From the NCBI GenBank assembly GCA_964581515.1, contig CAZOOV010000005.1, positions 62,001 to 126,000 on the forward strand: a DNA stretch of 64,000 bases. Direction: 5' to 3'. This document shows, in pieces, positions 41,976 through 50,931 of this stretch. The notes below the pieces were generated by a model. The model was given only the letters and a program-made list of their open reading frames with translations, was not told where the DNA came from and did not search any database. The DNA comes from JACJVV01 sp964581515. GTDB lineage: Archaea > Nanobdellota > Nanobdellia > Woesearchaeales > JACJVV01. The first letter of the stretch is position 1; every line of letters begins with the position of its first letter. The translations under genes and the position numbers were made by a program.

Positions 41976-43787
41976 TTATTTCTTCAACATTATCTCAATC
42001 ATTGATGAATATGCTGGTCTTGCTAAAAGAACACCAATACCCACTCCCACCATTGTAGTGATTGCAAACCCTCTTAGGAGTCCTGCACCAGCAAAGTAAA
42101 GCGGTACCATTGCACTAAATGTTGTAAGTCCAGCCACAAATATTATTGAGAAAGCTCTCTTAAGCTTTTGTAACCATGTTAATACCTCTGAAGACTTCTT
42201 CAAAGCTTCATCTGTGATGATGATAAGATGGTCTACACCAGTCCCTATTACAATGATTATACCTGCAATAGCTGCCATATCCAGTTTCCAATTCATATAA
42301 GCTGCAAATCCAAGTAAAATTATCATCTCTGAAAGAATAGTTAATATTATTGGAACAACAACATGTATCTTTTTATATACAATAAACATAATCAATACTA
42401 CTGCTAAAAGTGCTACAAATCCAACTAAGATTGCATTATTAAGGAACTCTTTTCCGAGTGAAGCTGAAATTGTATCAGTCTTTGTTAGATTAACAGTTAC
42501 AGGCAATGAACCAGTCTTCAAAAGCGTCTGCATTTTCCTCATATTATCAAGAGTAATCTGTTGTGCTTCTTGAGGATTTGATCCTATGCCAGAACCTGAA
42601 ATCTGTATATCTGTTATTGCTCTTCCTTTCAAATCTGCACCGATATTTAATGATTCTGTTGGATGGCCATCAAGATAAAAGTCTAGTTTCTGATCAAGAT
42701 ATTGATCTTCTTTTGGAATAACTTGGCCTTGGTCATTTACAGTGATTACACCTAATTTAGATGTTTCTTCTGCTTGTTTTTCAGCTGCTTCTTGTGAAAG
42801 TATTATACCAAACCTATATCTACAAGAATATAATTCATCATCTACTTGACTACATGGTTTAAAAGGATCAAGCCCTACACCTTCTCCTCCCATCCTTACA
42901 TTCTTTATACCTTTGTCTCCTGTGAAAACTGTAACGTTCATTACTTTTGCTTCAAACACCCCTTGTTCCATAACTAATGATTTAACTTCTTCTTGACTAG
43001 CTCCTGGAACTTCAACCATAATATATCGTTTACCTGTCAAGTCAAATATAGGTTTTGGCTTGATATTAGATAATCCATAAACGTCTATTCTTCTTGTCAT
43101 CTGTGTTATTAAAGTACTGAAATCCTCATCAGAGGTATTTGCTTCTGGTTCTAAAATAACACGTGTTCCTCCAGCAAGATCAAGTCCTTTTTGGATGTTT
43201 GAAAATGGTGCATCTATAACCTTTAAGCCAATATCTTCTACTCCTAGAATATGTTCTATTGTTTTATTTCGTGTAATCTCTTCTTGTAATATCTTATTTA
43301 TGAATGTACCTGTAGCGTCTGTAAATATTTCATAACCCTCATATGTAGAAGTAGCACTTTCATAGGTATCGTTTGCTTCAAAATAAACTTTCTCTGTTTT
43401 ATTAACAGTTACAGTTTCAAGTTCTGCTGTTACTTCAACATCTATTATAGGCTGTAATTTTGGGAAATAATCTTTAATATTTGTCCTTATTTGTATAGTA
43501 TCGTATGGTTGAAGTTTACTTATTTCATCCAAAGTTGAATAATAATCATCAAGCCCATTTATATCATTACCATTCATAGAATATATTATTTCATAACTCC
43601 TAGGTTTAGTACCTTGTTCTGGTAAAGAAATACCAGCAGTATCTGCGGAACTATTAGCACCTACAAATGTAATAGAAACTCCTTTTGGACTAAGATCGGG
43701 ATTAATTGCTAAGAGTGAACCAAATACGAATAATAAAAGCAAGATAATTCTCCAATTTGTAAATAGTTTCTTTATTTTTCTGTTCAT
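41976..43787 (-). CDS. secD: protein-export membrane protein SecD
   Basis: 603 residues. One N-terminal membrane helix (RIILLLLFVFGSLLAINPDL) leads to a large extracellular domain (about 30-440) with the P1-type fold, including GLDLAGGTRVILEPEA. Then a cluster of helices with LKTGSLPVTVNL, the SecD/F motif GTGVDHLIII and FAITTMVGVGIGVLLARPA follows. With SecF it uses the ion gradient to pull exported proteins through SecYE. The 4-base overlap with secF shows coupling. Confidence 0.93.
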   Translation of the reverse strand: MNRKIKKLFTNWRIILLLLFVFGSLLAINPDLSPKGVSITFVGANSSADTAGISLPEQGTKPRSYEIIYSMNGNDINGLDDYYSTLDEISKLQPYDTIQIRTNIKDYFPKLQPIIDVEVTAELETVTVNKTEKVYFEANDTYESATSTYEGYEIFTDATGTFINKILQEEITRNKTIEHILGVEDIGLKVIDAPFSNIQKGLDLAGGTRVILEPEANTSDEDFSTLITQMTRRIDVYGLSNIKPKPIFDLTGKRYIMVEVPGASQEEVKSLVMEQGVFEAKVMNVTVFTGDKGIKNVRMGGEGVGLDPFKPCSQVDDELYSCRYRFGIILSQEAAEKQAEETSKLGVITVNDQGQVIPKEDQYLDQKLDFYLDGHPTESLNIGADLKGRAITDIQISGSGIGSNPQEAQQITLDNMRKMQTLLKTGSLPVTVNLTKTDTISASLGKEFLNNAILVGFVALLAVVLIMFIVYKKIHVVVPIILTILSEMIILLGFAAYMNWKLDMAAIAGIIIVIGTGVDHLIIITDEALKKSSEVLTWLQKLKRAFSIIFVAGLTTFSAMVPLYFAGAGLLRGFAITTMVGVGIGVLLARPAYSSMIEIMLKK

Positions 43788-44803
43788 TCTTGCTTACCTA
43801 CTTTAGATTTTTCTTTGTTTTCTAAATACCAACGTAAAATACCTACATTTTGTATCCATGTACTAACTTGGTCAACTAATATCCCAATCAATAAAATAAT
43901 CATAATCTGTTTTATGACATCTGAAGATGTTATAGATAAAGCAATCACGATTGCTATAAAAGTTGTAAAGTTCATTAATATGCCTGTTTTGAATGCTGAA
44001 AATATCCTTTTTAGGACTGTACCTTCTTTTCTTTTTAGAACACGGGTAGTAAGAAGAATATCTGTATCAACAGAATACCCAATAAGCATCAAAAATGCTG
44101 CAAGACCTGCAGTGGATATATTTATACCAATTATGTTCACAATAGCTATTGTAATAACAATATCAGCAACAGCTGCAGCAATTACTGCCACACTCGGAAT
44201 AAATGTCTTGAATGTTATAGCAACAATTATTGCCATAAGTATAAATGAGAACAAAAGAGCAATCATAGTCTGTTTAAAGAATGATTTACCAATACTTGCT
44301 CCAACTCCTTCAGTTGAATAATCATCTTCTACAACATTGAATTTTTCGCCAATTGCTAAAACAAGAGAGTTAATCGCAGTCTCATCATTAAGATCAAGTC
44401 CTGACTCGACAATAAAGGCTATTGTCCTTCCCCCAGATTGTACATTTCTAACATTTGTAGAAAAACCTTTTTTTGAAAGATGATCTTGCATAAACACTGT
44501 ATCTACTGGAATTTCAGTAGGAAATGATAAAGTAACACCTCCTTTCAAGGAGATATCCCTATTAATAAAATAATGGTCTTCGCTACTTGCAACCTGATAT
44601 GAAATCTGCACTAAAGCAAGAACAAATAGTATAAGCGGAATTAACAATAGTAGTTTGTATTTATTAATATATAAATCTGTAAAATAGTTTTGTTTAGATG
44701 ATTTTGGCTGTTGTGTTGATACTTCTTCCTGAGTAGAAGGTTGTTGTTCATTTAACAAAAGTTTTTTCTTTTGTCTTAGCCGTTTTTCTGCTCTCTTTGT
44801 CAT
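43784..44803 (-). CDS. secF: protein-export membrane protein SecF
   Basis: 339 residues. A Gln/Lys-rich cytoplasmic head, a first helix (YKLLLLIPLILFVLALVQI), a periplasmic-type domain with ISLKGGVTLSFP, and then five helices with the conserved IGYSVDTDILLTTRV (D-x2-D-x-x-L-x-T-x-R), the SecF signature. It works with SecD on exported proteins. It lies immediately upstream of secD and 36 bases downstream of the NAC gene, in a run that also contains Sec61-beta and RNase P RNA. Confidence 0.93.
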   Translation of the reverse strand: MTKRAEKRLRQKKKLLLNEQQPSTQEEVSTQQPKSSKQNYFTDLYINKYKLLLLIPLILFVLALVQISYQVASSEDHYFINRDISLKGGVTLSFPTEIPVDTVFMQDHLSKKGFSTNVRNVQSGGRTIAFIVESGLDLNDETAINSLVLAIGEKFNVVEDDYSTEGVGASIGKSFFKQTMIALLFSFILMAIIVAITFKTFIPSVAVIAAAVADIVITIAIVNIIGINISTAGLAAFLMLIGYSVDTDILLTTRVLKRKEGTVLKRIFSAFKTGILMNFTTFIAIVIALSITSSDVIKQIMIILLIGILVDQVSTWIQNVGILRWYLENKEKSKVGKQE

Positions 44804-44839
44804 TATAATTCACATATCCTTTAAATATATCCTTAATTT

Positions 44840-45196
44840 TTATTCTGAACTCTCTTCATCTTGTTTTAAAGAAAGAATCGCCTTAGCAAGATCGCCGTTA
44901 GCATTTTCTATTGCTGTTTTTGCTTCATCAACAGAAACTCCTGTTTGATCCACAACTGTTTGGACATCTTCCTCATTAATATCAGGCGTTGTATCCAAAG
45001 ATTGTTCTTCAGGAACACCTACAACCTGAAATGTTTCCTGACCCATCATATTGACTTTAGAAACTTCTGGATTATTAAAAACAAGCATCTTATCTGCTGT
45101 CTTAATTATCACTTGAGTAGCTTCGAGTCCAGTCTGTGCTACACCCATACGCTTCATCATTTGTTTCATTTGACGTGAGTTCATTCCTGGAAGCAT
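44840..45196 (-). CDS. nascent polypeptide-associated complex protein (archaeal NAC)
   Basis: 118 residues. MLPGMNSRQMKQMMKRMGVAQ is the N-terminal archaeal NAC signature. The NAC beta-barrel follows (VIIKTADKMLVFNNPEVSKVNMMGQETFQVVG), and the C-terminal UBA domain is DVQTVVDQTGVSVDEAKTAIENANGDLAKAIL. It binds ribosomes and shields new chains. Its position next to Sec61-beta and SecFD groups protein biogenesis functions. Confidence 0.93.
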   Translation of the reverse strand: MLPGMNSRQMKQMMKRMGVAQTGLEATQVIIKTADKMLVFNNPEVSKVNMMGQETFQVVGVPEEQSLDTTPDINEEDVQTVVDQTGVSVDEAKTAIENANGDLAKAILSLKQDEESSE

Positions 45197-45259
45197 TTGT
45201 TTTACACCTGTTTTCTGATTTATGAAATTATTAATATTAATATAAATCTATCTATAAAC

Positions 45260-45433
45260 TTATCCTAGAAGGCCTGCGCCTACTTTATGCAATACTATAA
45301 TAATTAAAATCACAGCAATGATAAGAATAACGACATTAATAGGTTTAATACTGAATTTTGTTGTAGATTCTTCAAAATATCTTGTAATACCTGCGCCTGA
45401 CATAGGCATATTAACTTTATTATCACGTGCCAT
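45260..45433 (-). CDS. preprotein translocase Sec61-beta subunit (SecG)
   Basis: 57 residues, below usual ORF cut-offs. From ATG 45433 it reads MARDNKVNMPMSGAGITRYF, then EESTTKFSIKPINVVI and a single C-terminal helix (LIIAVILIIIVLHKVGAG). The P-x-S-x-A-G-(I/L)-x-R-(Y/F)-(F/Y) cytosolic motif and the lone tail-anchor helix are diagnostic of Sec61-beta. A GGAGTG site lies five bases before the ATG. It sits 41 bases after the RNase P RNA and before NAC. Confidence 0.93.
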   Translation of the reverse strand: MARDNKVNMPMSGAGITRYFEESTTKFSIKPINVVILIIAVILIIIVLHKVGAGLLG

Positions 45434-45474
45434 TTTTCACTCCTTTTGGTTTTAATCTGATAATCTTAAATAAA

Positions 45475-45790
45475 GGTGTAGGGTGATTATAAGCCACCTT
45501 CTGTAGGATGCTTTTAATTCCATAGGGAATTGATCATCCTTGCTAGCATTTAACTACGCCTCATAATGAGTTGCACCAACAGGGGCTCGCCGTTTCATCT
45601 TTTCCTTACCGAAGTCTGCTGTTCATTACATGTCGCCATGCTTTTTCAGCTTTCATCCCATTAAATAAGGACAGTGTCGTTTCTGGGCGGTTGCCTTCCA
45701 TTTCTGGAACTTATCTTACAATAAGCTGCCATAAGTGGTGGATGGACTTTCCTCAGTTGAAAACCGATAGCTAACTCACCACCCTACAAC
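45475..45790 (-). ncRNA. rnpB: RNase P RNA
   Basis: The minus strand shows GAGGAAAGTCC (CR-I) about 50 bases from the 5' end and ACAGAAGGTGGCTTA (CR-V) near the 3' end; these are the universal RNase P core segments. The ends pair as helix P1: GTAGGGTGGT at the 5' side with ATCACCCTAC at the 3' side. Length is about 316 bases. A TATA box ATTTATAAAT (45809-45818) lies about 26 bases before the 5' end. It cleaves the 5' leader from pre-tRNA with protein partners. Sec61-beta follows 41 bases downstream. Confidence 0.93.
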
Positions 45791-45844
45791 TTAGAAGAAA
45801 TAGATTTTATTTATAAATGTTGTGGATGAGATAAGGAAGTATTC

Positions 45845-46243
45845 TCACTCATATTCCGTCTTAATTAGCTGCCTAAAAGTAAATCCTTTTAGCTCTGTAT
45901 CTTTCAAAGAGATTGTATAACCAGAATTTGTCTCTCTTAAATCTTCAATTGAAAAGAAATGCCACCCTTTTCCTTGAAATTTAACACCTACCCAAGGCTC
46001 ACAGCCGAATATATGCGAAAATTCACGTAGCTCATAAATCTCTTTTTGAGTAAAATACTTCTTAGAATCATCTATTACTTTTATTTCAAGAGCAATTTTC
46101 CTTAATGAATTTCCAGCTATTACATCTGGACAAGGATATCTTGAACTACCTGACCCTGCTGCCCTAAACGCTGCCCAGTCATTCTTCCAAAACTCATGGA
46201 TAAGTTCACGTTCTGCTGCTGTACCCTTCTGTTTTCGGTTCAT
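45845..46243 (-). CDS. hjc: Holliday junction resolvase Hjc
   Basis: 132 residues from ATG 46243, supported by a minus-strand TATA box ATAAATAA at 46263-46270. The nuclease fold has GTAAERELIHEF (metal Glu), PCPDVIAGN (metal Asp) and ALEIKVID (E-x-K), the archaeal Hjc layout. RKQKG at the start holds the basic residues that bind the junction. It resolves four-way junctions in recombination. It is convergent with the RNase P promoter side and divergent from histone. Confidence 0.92.
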   Translation of the reverse strand: MNRKQKGTAAERELIHEFWKNDWAAFRAAGSGSSRYPCPDVIAGNSLRKIALEIKVIDDSKKYFTQKEIYELREFSHIFGCEPWVGVKFQGKGWHFFSIEDLRETNSGYTISLKDTELKGFTFRQLIKTEYE

Positions 46244-46337
46244 ATTAAGAATATAGTCTCTATTATTTATTAATGTTTTTTGCAAAGATGTCTAGTGAAA
46301 AACGAAAGATATAGGGAAGAACAAGAAAAGAATGAAA

Positions 46338-46349
46338 ATATTTAAAAAG
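46338..46349 (+). promoter_or_regulatory. histone promoter (TATA box)
   Basis: ATATTTAAAAAG; the TATA centre at about 46344 lies 26 bases before the histone ATG at 46371, predicting a leaderless transcript. Confidence 0.6.
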
Positions 46350-46370
46350 GAGTCATTTTATATTACATAT

Positions 46371-46592
46371 ATGTCTATTGCAAAATCACAAAGACTCATG
46401 CCGCTTGCTGCTATGGAGAAGATTATCTCAGAAGCAGGAGCAGAACGTGTAAGTGAAGATGCAAAACAAGAGCTTAAAAGGATTATTGAAGAGTATTCTA
46501 TCGCGATAGCAGAAAAAGCTATCAAATTTGCACAGCATGCTGGAAGAAAAACCATCAAAGCTGATGACATTAAACTTGCTGTGAAAAATTAG
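46371..46592 (+). CDS. archaeal histone (HMf family)
   Basis: 73 residues from ATG 46371, where leaderless transcription is expected; an upstream in-frame ATG at 46332 lies before the TATA box. One histone fold: LMPLAAMEKIISEAGAERVSEDAKQELKRIIEEYSIAIAEKAIKFAQHAGRKTIKADDIKLAV. The A-G-A-x-R-V-S loop and R-K-T-I-K-A-D-D-I match HMf-type DNA-binding and dimer contacts. It wraps DNA as dimers or longer stacks. No tails are present. Confidence 0.95.
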   Translation: MSIAKSQRLMPLAAMEKIISEAGAERVSEDAKQELKRIIEEYSIAIAEKAIKFAQHAGRKTIKADDIKLAVKN

Positions 46593-46662
46593 AAAAAAAT
46601 TAAATCCATGTTTAATTTATCCTAAGATTATTATTCTAAGATTCAATTATATATCTTAATAA

Positions 46663-47571
46663 CTACACTTTAATCTTCATTAGATCATAGCCGATAGTTG
46701 ATTCTGAGAATATCGTGTTTGCTTCTTCTTGAAGTTCTTTTGAATCTTTATACCTTTGACTAAAATGCGTAAGAACTAGTTTTTTTACATTTGCATTGTT
46801 AGCAATAAGTCCTGCTTGTTCAACAGTGAGGTGATTGTGCTTTTCTCCTTTCTCCTCGTGTTTAGCTAAGTATGTTGATTCGCATATTAATAAATCTGCA
46901 TCCTGAGCAATAGTTACCGCATTCTTTGTATAAGAAGTATCCATAACAATAGAGATAATCTTACCCTGAACAATATATGTCAAATCATCAGCTGAATATT
47001 TTGTTTTATTGAAAGTAATAGATTTTCCTTCTTGCAATTTCCCTAAAAGAGGGCCATCTGGAATTCCAATAGCTTTTACTTTACTTACAGCGATACGTCT
47101 CCTATCTTTTTCTATAAACCTATATCCTAAAGTAGGGATACCGTGATCCAAAGGAATTGCTTCAAGATAATAATTTTCATCTTCAAAGAACTTTGTTTGT
47201 TTTTTTATATCAAGATCCTTTATCTTTAAATCAATCTTGTCTAAATTACCAAAATAAGTTGATTCCATCAAACACATGAATCTTTTCTTTGTTTCTTTTG
47301 GACCATATATTTCTAGGCTTATCTCTTCTGCACTATTAGAAATTGTCTGAATTAGACCTAAGATTCCTGAAACATGATCACCATGCCAATGACTAATTAG
47401 AATCTTTTTGACTTTATTTCGATTAATATTAGCTATATTCATCTGTCTCTGAGTACCTTCTCCACAGTCAACTAAGATGCCCTCTCCTTGGTACTCTAAG
47501 TAGATGCCACTAACATTCCTTTCTTTTGTTGGAACCATGCATGAAGTCCCTAATAATGTGACATTTATCAT
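46663..47571 (-). CDS. rnz: ribonuclease Z
   Basis: 302 residues from ATG 47571, supported by a minus-strand TATA box at 47594-47601. Metallo-beta-lactamase fold: LVDCGEGTQRQM, ISHWHGDHVSGI (H-x-H-x-D-H), VMDTSY and LTHFSQRY supply the two zinc sites; GIPDGPLLGKLQEGKSI is the flexible-arm region. It removes the 3' trailer of pre-tRNA. Divergent from the tRNA intron endonuclease gene, so two tRNA-processing genes share one promoter region. Confidence 0.92.
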   Translation of the reverse strand: MINVTLLGTSCMVPTKERNVSGIYLEYQGEGILVDCGEGTQRQMNIANINRNKVKKILISHWHGDHVSGILGLIQTISNSAEEISLEIYGPKETKKRFMCLMESTYFGNLDKIDLKIKDLDIKKQTKFFEDENYYLEAIPLDHGIPTLGYRFIEKDRRRIAVSKVKAIGIPDGPLLGKLQEGKSITFNKTKYSADDLTYIVQGKIISIVMDTSYTKNAVTIAQDADLLICESTYLAKHEEKGEKHNHLTVEQAGLIANNANVKKLVLTHFSQRYKDSKELQEEANTIFSESTIGYDLMKIKV

Positions 47572-47590
47572 TATATAAGTCGAAATATTG

Positions 47591-47614
47591 GAATATTTAA
47601 AAACTTTTATAAAC
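47591..47614. promoter_or_regulatory. divergent promoters of RNase Z and tRNA-splicing endonuclease
   Basis: On the minus strand TTTAAATA (47594-47601) lies 26 bases before the RNase Z ATG. On the plus strand TTTATAAA (47606-47613) lies 26-28 bases before the EndA ATG at 47638. The two TATA boxes are only about 12 bases apart, so polymerases cannot use both at once. Confidence 0.65.
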
Positions 47615-47637
47615 ACCTTCAGGACTAGTTGTAATAC

Positions 47638-48273
47638 ATGGTAGCAAAGAAGAAGTCTGCAAAAACAGCTGTAAAAACTGCTGTAAAGAAAAATATAAAG
47701 GCAGCTGTAAAAACAAGTAAAAGTACAGAAGAAGAAGTATCTAAGAGTAAAAAGGCAATAGAAGTATCATTATTAAAAGAAAATGTCATAACAGAATGTT
47801 CAAATGAAGCAAGGTTATTATATGAAAAATCAAGATATGGAACATTACTTGATGATGGTAGAGTGGAGTTAACATTAATTGAAACTTATTATCTGGCTGA
47901 AAAGAATAAAATCATTGTTCTAATGGGTAAAAAATCCCTTACAAAAGAAACTTTACTAAAAAAGTTCATTAAATTTGAAAAAAACTTCCGAACAAGATAT
48001 GCAGTATATGCGGATTTTAGAAATAGAGGATATATAATTAAAACTGCTCTTAAATTCGGTGCTGATTTTCGCGTTTATGATAAAGGAATCAAACCAGGAG
48101 AAGATCACGCAAGATGGATTGTATATCCTGTAAAAGAAACTGGATCTTTAACATGGTATGAATTTGCAGCAAAGAATAGAGTTGCACACTCAACAAAAAA
48201 ACGTTTGTTGATAGGGGTTGTTGATGAAGAGAATTCTGTTACCTATTATGAGGTTAGGTGGACTAGACCATGA
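47638..48273 (+). CDS. endA: tRNA-splicing endonuclease EndA
   Basis: 211 residues. The C-terminal nuclease domain has the catalytic triad: Tyr in FGADFRVYDKG (about residue 147), His in GEDHARWIVYPV (about 158) and Lys in STKKRLLIGVVDEE (about 190). FRTRYAVYADFRNRGYIIKTALKFG precedes it. It cuts at the bulge-helix-bulge of pre-tRNA introns. The first 40 residues are an Ala/Lys-rich, histone H1-like extension not usual in EndA. Its stop overlaps the next gene by four bases. Confidence 0.93.
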   Translation: MVAKKKSAKTAVKTAVKKNIKAAVKTSKSTEEEVSKSKKAIEVSLLKENVITECSNEARLLYEKSRYGTLLDDGRVELTLIETYYLAEKNKIIVLMGKKSLTKETLLKKFIKFEKNFRTRYAVYADFRNRGYIIKTALKFGADFRVYDKGIKPGEDHARWIVYPVKETGSLTWYEFAAKNRVAHSTKKRLLIGVVDEENSVTYYEVRWTRP

Positions 48274-48785
48274 ATCTTTCTGCTGATGTAGAAAAATTAG
48301 TTGATATGTTTAAACAAGATTTTCGTTTAATCGTTAGAATATTCTTAAACCTTAAAGCAAGATATGAGCATGATGATTCAACAGTACTCAATAAAATAGG
48401 CATATTCAAAACATTCTTACTAAAATTTAATGAGAAATATAAATCCATTGAAATAATCCTTTGTGAAGAAGATCTTACAGCTGATGATTTTAAGATATTT
48501 CTTACAAAATTTAATTCAAAGGAAGAAATTATCAATAAATATCAACTTGAATCCATTCCTTTAATGATGAAAAAAGATAAAGATAAAGGATTTATACAAG
48601 TATTTATGGATTATAGCAAGATAAGTGATGATATTAATTCAAACTTAACTTTCCTTGGACTATTATGCATTGAGGATATTGACAAAAAGATTGATTTGCG
48701 ACCACCAAAAGAATTAAAACTACTATCATCTGAGATAGACAATGAATTTGCATCATTAAATCAAAGTATGGCAAATAGAGCTTAA
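48270..48785 (+). CDS. uncharacterised protein downstream of EndA
   Basis: 171 residues, soluble, mixed alpha/beta, no recognised motif. The N-terminus is helical and basic (VEKLVDMFKQDFRLIVRIFLNLKARYEHDD); later stretches read as alternating strands and helices (KSIEIILCEEDLTADDFKIFLTKF; LESIPLMMKKD; NLTFLGLLCIEDI). Its start overlaps endA by four bases, so it is co-translated with a tRNA-processing enzyme. That is the only functional hint. Confidence 0.65.
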   Translation: MNLSADVEKLVDMFKQDFRLIVRIFLNLKARYEHDDSTVLNKIGIFKTFLLKFNEKYKSIEIILCEEDLTADDFKIFLTKFNSKEEIINKYQLESIPLMMKKDKDKGFIQVFMDYSKISDDINSNLTFLGLLCIEDIDKKIDLRPPKELKLLSSEIDNEFASLNQSMANRA

Positions 48786-48867
48786 TTTGTGGGCATGATA
48801 TAGTGCAACAAATTATTAAATCCTAATCGCAATAAAATATATAAAGAAGGATTTCTTCAGGGTAATT

Positions 48868-49890
48868 ATGTCAGAACAAGGGATTATGAGCTTTCTTGCA
48901 CAAAATGGGCCAAGTACGCCAGCACAATTAGCTAAGCATATAGGCACTACACTTCTTTTTGCATCTGCAATGCTTGGAGAAGTTTCTTCAAAGAAATTAG
49001 TCAAAGTAAGTAACCTTAAAATAGGAGGAGGATCACCGCTTTATTACTTAAAAGAACATGGTGAACAACTGCAGAATTTCTCTGATAAATTAAACTCGAA
49101 AGATAAAGAGGCATATGAAATTATCAAAACAAAGAAGGTAGTTCGTGATAAAGAACAACCAACTATTGTGAGGGTTGCATTAAGAGCAATAAAGGATTTT
49201 GCTGTGCCACTCACTATTGTGCAAGGAAATGAAAAAGAACTATTCTGGAAATGGTATATGATGAGCGATACTGAAGCTGAACCATTTATACGAAAGATAT
49301 TAGGGGGAGGAAAGAATAGTCCAAAAGAAAATCAAAAAGAAGTTAAAGAAAAAATACCAATAACTCCAAAAGCATCAATAAGAGATAATAAAGAAAAGAA
49401 AATCGTAAAAAAAGAAGAGAAAAAACCAGAAGTCAGAAAAGAAGAAGTAGAAATAATCAAACAAGAACCTAAAAAAACATCACCGATACCAAAGAAAGAA
49501 CCTATAAACACAGCAGTCAGAGATTCACACATCAATGAATTTGGAGGAGATTTAAACTCTGAATTTGAGACAATATGTAAAAATGCCTTTGGAAAAAAGA
49601 TTACAAATTATTTTAATAGTAAGAAAATAAAGATACTTAATTATGACCAATTAAAGAAAAATAAAGAATTTTCTTTTGTTCTAAGGGTTCCATCTGCAAT
49701 AGGAACGTCTAAATTTTTCTCTAAAGCTGTAGATAAGAAGAAAATTGGTGAAGGGGACCTAGCACTAGCATTAGTCGAAGGTCAACATAAACAATTGCCT
49801 GTGCTTTTCATTACAACTGGCGATTTAAACAAAAAAACTGAAGAAAAAATCAATATATTATTTAAAGATCTTAATTATATTAAAGTCTAA
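48868..49890 (+). CDS. uncharacterised winged-helix protein with a charged linker and C-terminal domain
   Basis: 340 residues; TATATAAA at 48838-48845 makes it leaderless. Residues 1-65 form a winged helix (GIMSFLAQNGPSTPAQLAKHIGTTLLFASAMLGEVSSKKLVKVSN). Residues 150-225 are a Lys/Glu/Pro-rich linker. The C-terminal 110 residues (GGDLNSEFETICKNAFGKK ... GEGDLALALVEGQHKQLPVLFITTGDL) include a Glu and a G-x-D-x-A-L-A pattern that loosely resembles nuclease-like folds, but with no clear E-x-K. FEN1 starts one base after its stop, which suggests a DNA transaction role. Confidence 0.6.
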   Translation: MSEQGIMSFLAQNGPSTPAQLAKHIGTTLLFASAMLGEVSSKKLVKVSNLKIGGGSPLYYLKEHGEQLQNFSDKLNSKDKEAYEIIKTKKVVRDKEQPTIVRVALRAIKDFAVPLTIVQGNEKELFWKWYMMSDTEAEPFIRKILGGGKNSPKENQKEVKEKIPITPKASIRDNKEKKIVKKEEKKPEVRKEEVEIIKQEPKKTSPIPKKEPINTAVRDSHINEFGGDLNSEFETICKNAFGKKITNYFNSKKIKILNYDQLKKNKEFSFVLRVPSAIGTSKFFSKAVDKKKIGEGDLALALVEGQHKQLPVLFITTGDLNKKTEEKINILFKDLNYIKV

Positions 49891-49891
49891 A

Positions 49892-50929
49892 ATGGGAATT
49901 GCATTAAAAGATCTTATTTCTGGAAGCGAAGTTGAACTTAAATCTTTAGCGAATAAAGTAATATGCATAGATACTTCAATGTTATTATACCAATTTTTGA
50001 CAACAATAAGACAATCAGATGGAGGGTATTTTACAGATGAGAAAGGAGGAGTAACTTCTCATCTTATAGGCATAAATTCACGTATAACCAAACTAATTCA
50101 ATATGGGATAAAATTAATATTTGTATTTGATGGAAAAGCACCTGAATTAAAAAAACAAGAACAAGAAAGAAGAAGAGAATTAAAAAAAGAAGCTGAAGTC
50201 AAATATAAAGTAGCATTAGAAAAAAAAGATTTTGCTGAGATGAAGAAATACGCTTCAAGAAGCGTCCGTCTCACTAATGAAATAATTAATGAAACTAAAG
50301 AACTTATAGATGCATTTGGTATCCCTATAGTACAAGCACCAAGTGAAGCTGAAGCACAAGCAAGCCACATTGTAAAGAAAGGGGAGGCATTTGCTGTAGC
50401 TACGCAAGATGCAGACGCATTAATGTTTGGATGCCCTAAAATAATAAAGAACCTATCACTCGTAGGAAAGCATAAGAGGGCAAATAAGCTAGAATATCAA
50501 ACATATAAGCCAGAAATCGTTGAACTTGGAGAAGTATTGAATAGTATGGGGATAGATCATGAACAACTAATATTACTATCTATTCTTGTAGGAACTGATT
50601 TTAATCCAGGCGGAATAAAAGGCATAGGACCAAAAAACGCATTAAAAATAGTAAAAGAATACAAAACAAAAGAAAAATTAGTTGAATTTGTAAAAAAGGA
50701 AAAAGAGGAAATTAATTTTAATTTTGATGATGTATATGAAACTGTTAAAAATATACCTGTAACTGACGATTATAATCTTGAATGGAAAAAAGTAGATGGG
50801 GATAAAATTAAACAGATATTAATAGAACAACATGATTTTTCTGAAGAAAGGGTGGAAAAAACGCTTTTAGCGTTAAAAGAATATTCAGAAACAAAAAAAC
50901 AGAAAAGCTTAGATAGTTTTTTTGGATAA
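49892..50929 (+). CDS. fen: flap endonuclease FEN1
   Basis: 345 residues, full length. CIDTSMLLYQFL (N-domain Asp), FVFDGKAPELK (Asp), APSEAEAQA (two Glu), TQDADALMFG (two Asp), LLSILVGTDFNPGGIKGIGPKNALKIV (Asp and the helix-hairpin-helix). It removes 5' flaps during Okazaki fragment maturation and repair. The C-terminus ends KQKSLDSFFG, a PCNA-binding PIP box (Q-x2-L-x2-F-F). It is co-transcribed with the winged-helix protein upstream and Trm5 downstream. Confidence 0.95.
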   Translation: MGIALKDLISGSEVELKSLANKVICIDTSMLLYQFLTTIRQSDGGYFTDEKGGVTSHLIGINSRITKLIQYGIKLIFVFDGKAPELKKQEQERRRELKKEAEVKYKVALEKKDFAEMKKYASRSVRLTNEIINETKELIDAFGIPIVQAPSEAEAQASHIVKKGEAFAVATQDADALMFGCPKIIKNLSLVGKHKRANKLEYQTYKPEIVELGEVLNSMGIDHEQLILLSILVGTDFNPGGIKGIGPKNALKIVKEYKTKEKLVEFVKKEKEEINFNFDDVYETVKNIPVTDDYNLEWKKVDGDKIKQILIEQHDFSEERVEKTLLALKEYSETKKQKSLDSFFG

Positions 50930-50931
50930 AA

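Noticed and set aside
45571..45774. Plus-strand ORF of 67 codons.
   Set aside because: It lies antisense to RNase P RNA, whose conserved segments explain the region.
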